Below are positions 52,780-63,359 of a stretch of DNA of 64,000 nucleotides, piece after piece. Below the pieces are notes generated by a model. The model was given only the letters and a program-made list of their open reading frames with translations, was not told where the DNA came from and ran no database searches. Source of the DNA: Bicyclus anynana (taxonomy: Eukaryota > Arthropoda > Insecta > Lepidoptera > Nymphalidae); the NCBI RefSeq assembly GCF_947172395.1, contig NC_069108.1, positions 2,891,501 to 2,955,500 on the forward strand. The letters run 5' to 3'. The translations under genes were made by a program, and so were the position numbers. Each line of letters begins with the position of its first letter. The first letter of the stretch is position 1.

Positions 52780-53604
52780 AGTGTGTCAGCTCCGTCGCAC
52801 GAATGGAGTTTACTCTTTTCAATAGCAACGCCTGAAAAGTGAAAGGTGCGCAACCGAGGTGCAGCGCTGCGTGCGCGCCCGCCAACAGCGTGCACGTGCG
52901 TGCGGACGCGCTAGGCATGTGCACGCTATGGTGGCTACGTACGGTGAAAGGTGCGCAGAATAGGTTGCGCACAAAAAACGTACCGAGGGGTATAAATGAA
53001 AAATCGATTGTTAAGGAGTAAACTCCAATAAGTTATGAAATGACATGCGTTACGTTTTTTGTGCGCAACCTATTCTGCGCACCTTTCACCGTGCGCTGTG
53101 CCGCCAACAACTTGCACATCGCACCTATGTGCACGCTGTAGGCGGGTGCGCACGCCGCGGCCTGCTGCACCTCGGTTGCGCACCTTTCACTTATAAGGCG
53201 CGAGTATTGAGACGTGCTTCGAGCTAACTTTTTGTTTTTTTTAACATACACACTTTTTTTTGTTGGTAAACAGTGCACATCGAGTAGGGCTTTAGTAATA
53301 CTTGTGTTAAAGAAGACTAAATGTATAGAATTGTAAAATAACTAATAGACTTTATAATATACTTCACATTATATATTTTTCTCTTACAATGATATAATCA
53401 TTAAACAAACAAGCCCAATAACATATAGTATATAGGTATAGTCGCCTATACAGCATACCCTATGTACGTCTCAATACACTCACAGCTAAACCAAAAACGT
53501 GACACTTTTTCGTTAGTTCAGTTGGTTTTACCCCTCGGATTTTTCTCATACCGGGCGCCTTATATATAAAAAATCGATTCTTAAGGAGTAAACTCCAATA
53601 AACT
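52780..53604. mobile_element. GC-rich foldback element, copy 2
   Basis: Direct copy of 41758-42571. AAAGTGAAAGGTGCGCAACC and its inverted partner GGTTGCGCACCTTTCAC define the arms, with GGAGTTTACTC and GAGTAAACTCCAA sites at the ends. Differences are small indels, plus a 53405-53490 stretch absent from copy 1, which has a different ~60 bp there. Confidence 0.75.
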
Positions 53605-54049
53605 CCAACAAGCTCAGTCCAGAAGTGTAGAAAGCAATTAGAAAACAGTCGGGACCTATTAAATTATGTAGAAGAAAATCATTCTATCCAATATCTAAGT
53701 TCCCGGCCGTGCATTTTTTAAAATGTTCGTTGATTTACGGCGAGAAAAATTCGAATAATTGCCGGAAAAACCATAAAAATAGCCCTTTTCTTTTTCCCAT
53801 ACAAATGTTTTGTAACGTAGTCAATTTAAGCTTTATTGTTACTGTAAAAAGTTCATATTATTAATAATTATAAACGGGGTAGAGGTAGGGTAGGGGTGGG
53901 GTAGGGTAGGGTAGGGGTAGGGGTAGTTGAAAGTTTACATCGAGTTTCACGCGGACGAAGTCGCGGGCTTCCGCTAGTTAGGTCTATAAAATGGTGAAAA
54001 AATATTTAAAAAATATATATTAGGGTTCCTTTCCTACATGTAAATTGAA
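53605..54049. other. spacer ending in a Helitron 3' end
   Basis: 53880-53978 is a Helitron 3' end: GTAGGGTAGGGGTAG runs, then CGGACGAAGTCGCGGGCTTC and CGCTAG before T. The rest shows nothing recognisable. Confidence 0.5.
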
Positions 54050-54735
54050 TTAAAAGGGTTTGAAGTAAGGATGTGATGGAGTTAATTATATCGGAACCGA
54101 AGGCGAAGTCGGAGGCAGGGTCAGAAGTGGTGGCAGAAGAGTGATTTTTTATTTAAGGACCAATAAAACATTTTTCAGTATTTTTTTTCATTTTATATTT
54201 TTAATTATAAAATAAAACACAAACAATGAAAAAAATTGACATGTTTCCAAATAACCAAGAACTTAAATTAAATGAATTGAGCCCCAAAGTAGCAAATCAT
54301 GCTTCGACCTCCGATTTAAAAATGTCGCAGCCGAAGTTGGAACCGAAGGTGTAATAACAATCGGACGTTCCGACTTAACCGAGCCGCAGTCGAAACTCCG
54401 AAACACATCTGGTTTAAAGTAGGGATGTAACGGAGGTAATTTTATCGGAACCGAAGTCTGAGTCAGTTTTTAAATTGGATTTATCGGAATCGGAACCGAA
54501 GTCGGAAATAGGGTCAGAAGTAGTGGCAGGAGAGAGATTTTTTATTTAAGGATTATTATTCAGTAAATTTTTTAATTGAATCTCAAAGTAGCAAATAATG
54601 CTTCGACCTCCGATTAAATAAAACATTCGATTCAATAATCTCGGAGCCAAATTCGGAACCTAAGGTGGAGTAATAATCGGAAGTTCCGACTTAACGGAGC
54701 CGGAGTCGAAGCTCCGGAACATCCCTGGTTTAATG
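54050..54735. repeat. two diverged ~300-350-bp tandem units
   Basis: Each unit has TATCGGAACCGAAG, 'gcaaatcatgcttcgacctc' and 'gttccgacttaaccgagcc' blocks. The pair marks are at 54064/54416 and 54291/54587. The unequal spacing implies indels. No coding use is seen. Confidence 0.65.
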
Positions 54736-56589
54736 TGCTTGATAGATTATTTTATAAAGTAGTGAAAAATAAATATAGCTGAAAGTTGAGCTGATAAGCT
54801 GATTGATAATATGTGTATGATTCATTGTGAAATTAGACCTATGAGATAATTATTACGTTAATTAAATATTATTTAATATTTAGATAGTATTTTTGTATTA
54901 AATAATAAAGTTTAAATGAAAATACAAACAGTTATGTTACATGACGAATTTCAAAGTTTAGGTGACCAAATATGACGTCACGTGTTCTATTTAAATTGAA
55001 ATTCAAATATCATTACGTAGAACATAATAAGTCATTTACATTTATTATTATTATTTCCGTGTTTTATATTCTTAATTATACTGTTTCGATAATTCTTCAT
55101 ATATTATTTAAAGTAAAACTTAGAATATAAATCTGACATTATTGTAATTAAAAAGTAAATAGAAGTAATAGTTGTCATTATAAAAGTCATTGGAATATGG
55201 TAACACTGGTAGGAACTACTAAGAATGATTCTACGTAATGAGGAATAACCTGGCATAGACACGGAGCGTCGGGATACGCGGTATCAAGTAAATCTGTGGT
55301 CAGTTTGAGCAGATGGCGTGTGATTGGTCTATTGCAAACAAATGGAGAAGCAATATTAGCCAATAGGCGTTTGGAAAAGGATTGTGATGTTTAGGCTGGA
55401 TGACGAAATGGCGTCTTGGCCGGTGTGATAGAAAATATTAATTATTGTTGTTGTTATGGTGTCTTCCTGTGTTTCTGAGGCTGTTTTATGAAAGCTAAGT
55501 ATTTTATATATAATATCTTTATTGTAAACTGTATTTTATTATGTTGTATTGTTGTAACGATAAGTTATAACATCCGAATATTACTAATGTGAAATTAGGT
55601 ATATTTGCAACGACATTATATAGTACCTAATTACGTCGTTGTATATTTGTATTGTAATAATGGTTAATGTTATTTTGATTTGTCTTGAAGTTAAGACTTA
55701 ATTGAATTATCTATCTCAAGGTATTAATTATTATCCTATATATTGTAATTGTAATTAACCAATACTTTAAAAGAGCATTTGTTGAGTTTCTTGCCGTTCT
55801 TCTCAACAAGAGACTGCACTTTCCGAACTGGCGGTAGAGTCACTAAAATTAAAAGTAATACTGTTCAATTAAAGAAATAAATGATTAATTTGGTCACGAT
55901 TCTATTTTATTTTATTTAAAATACCTTGACACTTAGTAAATAAGTTTTACTAATATAACATTCAATATATTTATTTTAATAAAATTAAATTGAATTAAGG
56001 ATACTTATCTTAATAAAGTTAGTCAATTAGATCGGCACAGTTTATTTAAATTTTCATTCAATGATATTATTGGCCATTTCTAAAATGATTTATATCAGGT
56101 TTATCACACTACGTGATAAAGTATGTATTAACCTACAACGCCTATCAACTAATCAAATTGTCTCAGTATAAAAATACTAAACTGACGGACTTACCCGACT
56201 GACGATCTTAGCCGAACTGATCTTATAAGTAACAATAGTTATTTATGACAATAAATTATAATTCTGTTCCAATATTATTATTTGTTTAAAAATCCTTATT
56301 AGTTAAACATATAAATAAATAATTTCATATGCTCATTTAATCTACGTAACCCTAGATCGCGCGTGGCCTGACACGCACTTGGTCGGATTTTTCATTTCCG
56401 GGCACAATTTTGAAAATGTATATAGTATGTCACTACCACAATTTTGACAAACTCAATGATACCTCATATGTCAACATCGGACAAGCCTTTTGGGCTATAG
56501 AGCGTGCCAAAGAAATAGACCTACATACATACGCTCTAAAAACATTACCCTCCTTCTGACGCAGTGGGGTAAAAATAACCGTCCCACTT
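54736..56589. other. AT-rich intergenic region
   Basis: No gene is supported. 55310-55390 contains two CCAAT-type motifs (GTGATTGGTC, AGCCAATAGG) in a short GC-richer stretch. 55755-55890 is a degraded retroelement 3' end related to 21185-21486 (GAGCATTTGTTGAGTTTCTT). Confidence 0.4.
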
Positions 56590-56700
56590 AAAACTCCTTA
56601 ATCCGTCCCTCTCGCATAATCTGGAAGTCTACGAACTATAAACTACATCCCTGCCAAATTTCATCTTTGTACGTCAAGCTGTTTTCAATATTTCGTCTTT
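56590..56700. repeat. 'aagtttgta' family fragment abutting ZAD gene 2
   Basis: AAACTCCTTAATCCGTCCCT, TGCCAAATTTCATCTTTGTA and CGTCAAGCTGTTTTC match the family at 40560-40700. Directly after it come the pyrimidine tract and acceptor of the ZAD exon. Confidence 0.6.
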
Positions 56701-56711
56701 TTTGCTTTTAG

Positions 56712-56857
56712 AGGTGAAGAAGATGAATAACACCGGCACTGTTTTCGGCACATGCAGTTTGTGCCTTGTTGAAGGCGGCGTTAAGAGCATGCTGCCACAA
56801 AACACGGAAGCAACTGAGTCCTACACAAACATGCTGCTGAACTGCTTTTCTATTGAT
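56712..56857 (+). CDS. ZAD zinc-finger gene 2, first ZAD exon
   Basis: Acceptor TTTTTTGCTTTTAG at 56711, donor TATTGAT/GTAAGT at 56858. If translation starts at the ATG at 56723 the exon gives 45 codons: MNNTGTVFGTCSLCLVEGGV, then ESYTNMLLNCFSID, with C11-x2-C14 as the first zinc pair. If an upstream exon exists (phase 1) the protein is longer: the four codons before the ATG (E-V-K-K) are open. Exon end and phase (0) match the ZAD gene 1 layout exactly, so the domain's intron position is shared. Confidence 0.88.
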
Positions 56858-57084
56858 GTAAGTAAAGAAGGAAAATACGTTTTTTCATATTCAGTGTCAA
56901 CAAAGAAACAGTGCATCCGATTTTATTTTTACCCGACAATGCCGATGCCAAAAGGAAGAATGATTTTGGCAGTCTATGCAAAAAAGCAATACCCAGCGCT
57001 GATTTTCAATTTGTGCTTGTTATGGCATTTGCAGTGCCCGCGACTTAATGCAATCTACGACTGTAGCGTAAAATACCAACAACA

Positions 57085-57380
57085 GTTTCTGAATAGGCGC
57101 CTGCTAATACGGGATCTTTAAAATATTAACCACAGTATGTGATCAGGGGCCTTACTAGTACGGGAGTCTTAAATATACTAACATTTTGTGAACAGGGACC
57201 TACTAATACGGGAGCTTTGAAATACTACCAACGGTTTGTGATCAGGGGCTTTCTAAAGCCTTATAATATTAATATAAATAAATCCTTCGTTAGTATTTGA
57301 GGGCTCCCATACTAATAGGCCCTTGATCACATATAGTTGGAAGTATTTTAGGCTCGCATTAGTAGGGTCCTGTTGACAAA
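57085..57380. repeat. short repeat array with mirrored half
   Basis: Three direct units with CTAATACGGGA, 'tttaaaatatt' and TGTGATCAGGGGCC are followed by two units in inverted orientation (GGGCTCCCATACTAATAGGC, CCTTGATCACATATAG). About 60 bp per unit. In intron 1 of ZAD gene 2. Confidence 0.7.
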
Positions 57381-57394
57381 TTGATTTGACTCGA

Positions 57395-59345
57395 GGCAGC
57401 CTTACAGTACGGTTGTCTCTTCAGTGCTCCGATCTGGGTGTGAAAGTGTTGTGCGGTGATGGTGTTCTCCGTTGTTTTAGTCTAGTTAGAGGTTTCGGTC
57501 CCCAATCACAGCATTACGCTTCAGGTAGCCACGCATCCCTCTCAGGGCCGACTCGCCTTCCCTGGACGGTCCACTCAGCAGGTACTAGACCTACGCAGGG
57601 CCTTCCGTCTAGACAAAAGGTAGTCTAACACCTTCCCCCGAACCCTCTGCCCAGCCCAAGGGTGCTTGGGTATCCTCCCGTGAGTCTCAAACTCGCCCAA
57701 CTCCCGCTTCGGTCATTAGGCCTTCAGCCATGGACACGAGTGAGATACCCGACTCGCCGGCTTTATCGGCCTCTAAAGAACCGGGCTTTACTGTGGTCCG
57801 CAACAGAAAGAAAAGGAAGGCCCCTAAGGGCCTATCCCAGCCCACACTTAAGGTGACAGTGACTGATCAGTCACATTTACAGTGTTACCGTGCTGGATCT
57901 AAATTCAGATCCTATTCAGAAATCGAGGACATACCTATGGAGGAACCTCGTAAATAAATATTTCTTCCCTTATTTATTAGGTACAAAGATGGTAATCCTT
58001 CTCCTTAGGACCAATAACAACCCAGTCCCATGCTCGGTCAACGCCTATCAACATTCGGAATCAGTGCTGGATCTAACTCCTATTTAGAAATCGAGGACAC
58101 ACCTATGGAGGAACCTCGTAAATAAATATTCCTTACCTTATTTATTAGGGACAAAGATGGTAATCCTTCTCCTTAGGACCAATAACAACCCAGTCCCATG
58201 CTCGGTCAACGCCGAACGACATTCGGGCTCAGTGCTGGATCTAACTCCTATTCAGAAATCGAGGACACACCTATGGAGGAACCTCGTAAATAAATATTCC
58301 TTACCTTATTTATTAGGGACAAAGATGGTAATCCTTCTCCTTAGGACCAATAACAACCCAGTCCCATGCTCGGTCAACGCCTATCGACATTCGGGCTCAG
58401 TGCTGGATCTAACTCCTATTCAGAAATCGAGGACACACCTATGGAGGAACCTCGTAAATAAATATTCCTTCCCTTATTTATTAGGGACAAAGATGTAATC
58501 CTTCTCCTTAGGACCAATAACAACCCAGTTCCATGCTCGGTCAACGCCTATCGACATTCGGGCTCAGTACAAGACGTCCGACGCACATAGAAAACTAACC
58601 TCATTGCTGAAGGCAAATTCAGTAGGTTTTCACACCTACGCCCTCAGCGATGAACGCGTCCTCCACGTAGTAATTCGCGGCCTTCCGAAAGAGCTCAGTC
58701 GACGTCGTCGCACAGGACCTCCCTGCGCAAGACCATCGTATGTACCGCTCGCGTAAAAAGAGCCCCTAAATCTAGTCCTAGTGATTCTCGTACTCTCTCC
58801 TGAGGGCAAGTGAATCTACAACCTCAAGGCAATATGCAATCTTTCCGGCCTCTCCTTTGAGAAACCGAACAACCGCAGACGTGTTGGCCAGTGTCATAGC
58901 TGTCAAATCTATGGCCATAGACAAAAAAATTGATTCGCCCGTCCTGGGTGCGTCTCGGAAACCACGATCCTATAGGCACACAATATATATATTCCCGAAA
59001 GGAACGAATCGCTGACGCATTCCGAGCTGAATTTTGTGCGGTATCCAAGGGCAACCCGCAAATTACCATGGATGCCCGACGGTCCCACAGCCGGGGAAGC
59101 GAAGGAACAAGGTGGCCGGTCGGAAACCCGCCGCCCGCAAATCCGTTCCTTCCAGCGCCGGTGTCTACCAACAAACCATTGTACGGAGCGCCTAACGCTC
59201 CCAAGGCGACACCGGCCTCCACGGTCGCTCCGCATCACCCGCGGGATTCTCTCGCAACCCCGGCCCCTCCCAAGACTCTCACCTTCAACGCTTTCCAAGC
59301 GACCTTGTTTATCAAGATTAAGAAAATAGAAGCTGCTGAAAATTA
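57395..59345 (+). pseudogene. Jockey-clade LINE, 5' UTR and gag (ORF1) relic
   Basis: After a GC-rich leader (57395-57729) the gag starts at 57730: MDTSEIPDSPALSASKEPGF, then RNRKKRKAP. A 168-bp tandem repeat interrupts it (57891-58567). Beyond it the frame resumes with the conserved gag region (58568-58700: TSDAHRKLTSLLKANSVGFH, LHVVIRGLP). Near 58866 a CCHC-type knuckle remnant reads RRRVGQCHSCQIYGHRQ, then stops. ORF2 is absent. It sits in intron 1 of ZAD gene 2, same strand. Stops and shifts make it dead. Confidence 0.8.
57891..58567. repeat. 168-bp tandem repeat, four copies, inside gag relic
   Basis: Unit starts at TGCTGGATCTAA: 57891, 58065, 58233, 58401, spaced 174, 168 and 168 bp. 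168 bp is 56 codons, so the unit is in frame with itself; one frame stays open over two units (58157-58498). The first unit includes real gag codons (SYSEIEDIPMEE), followed by AAATAAATATT and a non-gag stretch. Confidence 0.9.
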
Positions 59346-59369
59346 TTTTTAATTTACCTATTGTTTCAG

Positions 59370-59508
59370 ATGGCCGCAATGGAAATAACCGACACCCACA
59401 AGCTCATATGCAACTTATGCATTAAACAATTGCAAATTTGCATAGAGTTTAAAGAGCAGGTAACAGCGTCATTAAAAAGTCTGGAAGAAAATCTCAGAAT
59501 GTTAGTAG
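59370..59508 (+). CDS. ZAD zinc-finger gene 2, exon 2 (second half of ZAD)
   Basis: 139 nt, phase 0 to phase 1. Acceptor CTATTGTTTCAG, donor TTAGTAG/GTAAGTAA. Encodes MAAMEITDTHKLICNLCIKQ, then LQICIEFKEQVTASLKSLEE and NLRMLV. I-C-x2-C (joined residues 59 and 62) is the second zinc pair of the ZAD, followed by the expected long helix. Confidence 0.92.
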
Positions 59509-60128
59509 GTAAGTAAAAAAACTAATTTACCTTTTTTAAATCAATGCCCTCCTTCAGACGCACTTAGGTAAAAAAAAATGGTAAACTTACACAGTTTCCA
59601 GTAGTTTTCAGATAACAGCATACGCATTATCTGTATACCTGTAGGAAACTCCATTATTAGCGGACGTCAACACGTCCTCCAAGAGGTCATAGAACAACTT
59701 CTATGACCTATTCCAAGTTCCCGAAACATTTATACAGGGTGCTCGGGACTATTTTCCATAACTTCAAGGTGTAGACAAGTCTGCATAACTGCACTGAACT
59801 GCATAACTAATATGTTTTTACTAAAAAATAAAAACTTTTTATGTTTTCATACATAGTAATTCAAATAATTTCGACTATCCATGTAACACACGCCTTTATC
59901 TATTTTTGCAATTTATGTCATAATTATAAGGATGCGTATATGGGACACATTTCTGTATTTACAAAAAAAAATATTATTTACACCGAAAATATTAATTTTT
60001 AGAACACATGCTCCTTGATCATTTTTAATTAATTTTCGGTAAAGATTATAACCCCAGAGTTATGGGAAATACTACCGAACATCCTGTATAATAAGTTTTA
60101 TATGTATATTTTCTATATACAATTTTAG

Positions 60129-60394
60129 GGGCTGCAAAGGATGAAATCCAAGACTGCGCCATAATTGAAGATAATATAAGCGGCAAAATAACACCCGTAC
60201 TGCAAACAATCTCCAATGAAACGACTGCAGCAGTTCCTAACTATAGAATCATAGAAAATGAACTGTGCAATCAAGGAGGAATGGAGTCTTCAAATATTCA
60301 ACTGAAGCCAGAAAAAATCTACGGATGTACGAGTTGCATAGATGAATTCTGGACTGAAAAAGAATACAACAACCATATGTGCTTACTCCTGCGG
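60129..60394 (+). CDS. ZAD zinc-finger gene 2, exon 3 (linker and C2HC finger)
   Basis: 266 nt, phase 1 to phase 0. Acceptor ATACAATTTTAG, donor CTGCGG/GTATGAT. After an acidic linker (GAAKDEIQDCAIIEDNISGK, then VLQTISNET) it ends in KIYGCTSCIDEFWTEKEYNN HMC: C158-x2-C161-x12-H174-x-C176, a C2HC variant of a C2H2 finger, which could bind zinc but with one His missing from the standard pair. Only one finger is found in this gene within the window, where ZAD proteins usually have several. Confidence 0.88.
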
Positions 60395-60779
60395 GTATGA
60401 TAGATTTCCATTAAAAATTTACCAATATTTTTGTATATATCACCGAATAGCCCTTGCGGTAAGGAGGCATTCATTAACTAATTTTTTCTATCCATGGCTC
60501 GCTATGTTAAATACTAAATAAATCTTACGACTATTCGTGGTCTTGAGATGTGGGCTCCTAACCTAGACATTTTTATTAATTTCTTTTTTATAGCAGCTTA
60601 AATTTACTTTGCATTATTAAATTTTATTTAAATTATTCGATGCCGATACACGGGAAGTCTATACCATGAGGCGAATTTTAAGTTTATTACTTATTTTAAT
60701 TCGTTTTGGTGAAATCTTATAATTAGTTATTGTTATATATACTTATACTGTACCATATTATTACTTTGTTGACGCCTAG

Positions 60780-60878
60780 AAGGCAAAGGAATTATGTAAT
60801 CCAGAAGAACTAGTAGAGCTGAGGCTGGCGATACTACAAACGATGCATTCGGCAGAAACCACCCGTTATCTTATATAA
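60780..60878 (+). CDS. ZAD zinc-finger gene 2, exon 4 with stop
   Basis: Acceptor TTGACGCCTAG, phase 0. Encodes KAKELCNPEELVELRLAILQ, then TMHSAETTRYLI and a TAA stop at 60876-60878. The last codons lie in an AT-rich ATATAATTATATATA stretch at the edge of a minus-strand Jockey fragment, so the present stop may come from that insertion. A weak alternative donor (GAACTA/GTAGAG, phase 0) could splice on to 62938. Confidence 0.6.
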   Translation, partial: KAKELCNPEELVELRLAILQTMHSAETTRYLI

Positions 60879-60879
60879 T

Positions 60880-61361
60880 TATATATATTGGTTTGGAATC
60901 GGCGCTCTGGCAGGATCTGGTGGACAATTCTTCGTCGTAGCAGAATCATGAGTCCTCTCTTCGCTAGTACGTTTGCGTTTGGGTCGTCCTGCCGGTATAC
61001 GTAGTAGTAACCTGGGAACTTGATGGTTATGTTTGGTTTTAGTAGAGTCTCATTAATCAGGGTAATGTCCACGTCTTGATCTTGTTACATTGCTCCTGTG
61101 AGCACTCTTTTTTGTTTGACACTGTCGGCATTCCAGTAAACGATCCTCAGAGGTTTGCTATCCATTGTGGCGGGATATGCTACTCAAACCTCCGAGGACC
61201 GCTGCGGCGGGGTCTTCTCCGTTTTTTATGTGGCTTGCAGGACATCGTAAAAGACTTGCATCACCGTCTCTATGCTGATTGTAGAGCCGGGCTTTGCCGA
61301 CGTCGTCGTGATGCCGCGACCATTTGCGCGGCGGTTTTATAGAACGCAGTATCATCATCAC
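60880..61361 (-). pseudogene. Jockey-clade LINE, gag end and start of ORF2
   Basis: Minus strand: the end of a gag-like frame (61361-61158, with DGDASLLRCPASHIKNGEDP), whose stop overlaps the ATG of ORF2 at 61165. ORF2 begins MDSKPLRIVYWNADSVKQKR, has one in-frame stop, then VDITLINETLLKPNITIKFP, GYYYVYR and RGLMILLRRRIVH, the first endonuclease motifs. It is truncated at about 60880, against exon 4 of ZAD gene 2. Confidence 0.75.
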
Positions 61362-62350
61362 CCAACGATACTGTGATTGGTCGATGATGTTTCGATTACT
61401 GTCGCGCGTACCTTATATCATTTAATATATAATTTAATTTTAATTATATAATTACGAGTAATACATTCTGATGAAGTATATTTCGGCTTCGAGATTTGTG
61501 CGCAACGCAACCATCGCCAGGGGTTTAAAGATGGAAAGCTTGGATGAATTCGTCGGGTGACTTGCGGAAAAACTCTCTTTCTGCGAGCGGACTCGGCGAA
61601 TACAACAACTATCAGAGGCATAGCACCCTATCATAGGAGACCCCCTGACAAAAAAGCCTTCCCTCGTTAACTCCTGGAAGATACCTTATTATCTTCACCA
61701 CACCTTCTCTATCTCCTTATAACTCTTTTCAATGGCTTAGCCACATTCACCTAGGCCAGGCTTCCCACAAGCGGGTCTAACCCAGTCTAGGTGACTCTCT
61801 TCAATGACCCTGATCGTTTCCACGGCAGGCGTCTGCTACCACAGTAAAGGGGTCCAACCCCGGGACTGTTTCCTCCACACCCTTGCGGGCGTATGAGACG
61901 GATAGTCGGAAAATACGAGTATATTCCGGATCGGCGGATCGGCTACACTCGTCGGAAGCGCACGTCGCCTCACTACAACGAGGAAACTGCTACGGTTTAT
62001 TAATATAAACCTATCGCAATTTCGCCCGCGATACCTCGCGGAGTAGAACACCAGTAGAAGATGCCCATATGGAGACCGACGGCAGCGCGACGAGATGCTC
62101 CCCCGCAAAGCTTGGCGGATGGATTCAAAAGGATCCAGGAATGCCCGCCCGTCTCAGGGACAGCAACGCCGAGAGCCGAAACCTCGGGATTCTAGGATCA
62201 AAAACGATCCACAGAATCAGCATATTCTCAGTTTACAAGATTTTACTAGATTACAAGTAACCCGATAATTTTCAGTTTACAATAGGACCACTAAAGTCTA
62301 AGGCACCGCAACCTAAAACTTTAAAACGTCTCGGTAACAAACCATCAAGA
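61362..62350. other. probable transposon remnants, class not identified
   Basis: 61480-61640 and 61830-62110 have GC-rich, partly open minus frames without recognisable motifs. AGGGGTCCAACCCCGGGACT and GCGATACCTCGCGG occur here. I see no gene features. Confidence 0.35.
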
Positions 62351-62937
62351 ACTATTGATTTGTTGAGCTATTTCTGAAAGCTGTCAGTGCTCCTACAACG
62401 TCATATGAAGTGGTTTGAAAATTTTGAATATGTGCACAACGTATATCAAAAAAAGATATACTGGATGGATATGGATGTTTAGAGCGCAGGAAGTTATAAC
62501 TTCTGTCGAACATCCCGAGAGGCACAGGTTTTTGTACCAGGGAGAGGCTTTGATTTTGTCAGCGTGGAGCGTTTTCGGTAAGTTAAAATGTGAAGTAGAC
62601 ATATTTGTTGCAGGGATGATGCAACTAAATGAATCCACTCGGAATGCATAGAGTTTTTAAAAATGCTTATGGTTTTCCTTAATTAATGTGATAAACGCTG
62701 ACATAGTAATCAAGCAAAAATAAGTCCCAGAAAACGATGGCAAACTGAAAGGTTTATACTAGTACAGACGATGGAATTCCATTCAACGTTTGTTTGGGCG
62801 GTAAACTATTACTTTAAAAAAAAGTTTAAAGTTAAACTTCCGAGTCGGAAAAACGGGTTTACATCAAAATCAGATTTGAGGGGCAAACAAGTTTTACTTC
62901 AGTCGTGTTGTCTAACGCAGGTCGTTTTGTTTGTTAG
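62351..62937. other. intronic-looking stretch with one exon-like segment
   Basis: 62478-62573 is bounded by GATGTTTAG and a strong donor TTTTCG/GTAAGTTA and is open in two frames. However, its phase does not fit between exon 4 and the exon at 62938. Not claimed as an exon. Confidence 0.3.
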
Positions 62938-63051
62938 GACGAAGTGGAACAGCGTGAAGTTGGGCCGTCACAAACACGAGAGCCTGAAGCAGATACCACC
63001 AACAAGAACAAGCCTTGCGGGAACAAACTGGTAGTGCGACTGGCCATGTAG
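62938..63051 (+). CDS. possible terminal exon of ZAD gene 2
   Basis: Acceptor TCGTTTTGTTTGTTAG, phase 0. Reads DEVEQREVGPSQTREPEADT, then TNKNKPCGNKLVVRLAM and a stop at 63049-63051. It could follow exon 3 or exon 4 (through its weak internal donor) without breaking the frame. The only support is the good acceptor, phase and a hydrophilic, coding-like composition. Confidence 0.35.
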   Translation, partial: DEVEQREVGPSQTREPEADTTNKNKPCGNKLVVRLAM

Positions 63052-63359
63052 GTTTGAGATCTTTAAGTAACATAAATAGTAAAGCCTTTTACGTATTCTT
63101 ATTGTTTGGGGTTACAATAGTTTTAGTGGAATGAATAATGTTAACTATTTTAAAATGTTAGCTTTATGTATTCTCCGTTGAAAACAAAAAATACTCTTGA
63201 AAGAATTATTTCGATACGTTAATTAATTCCCGGGATATACAATTGTAAAGTGAGCGCGCGGTGATCAGCGTTTAACGCCGTGACGTCATAAAACATCATT
63301 TGCTCGGCCGTTATAGGCAATTTCGTACTTCTGCCTTACCAACTGACGAACGAATGGTT

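Noticed and set aside
62478..62573. Exon-like segment with strong donor
   Set aside because: None of its open frames is phase-compatible with both neighbouring candidate exons of ZAD gene 2.
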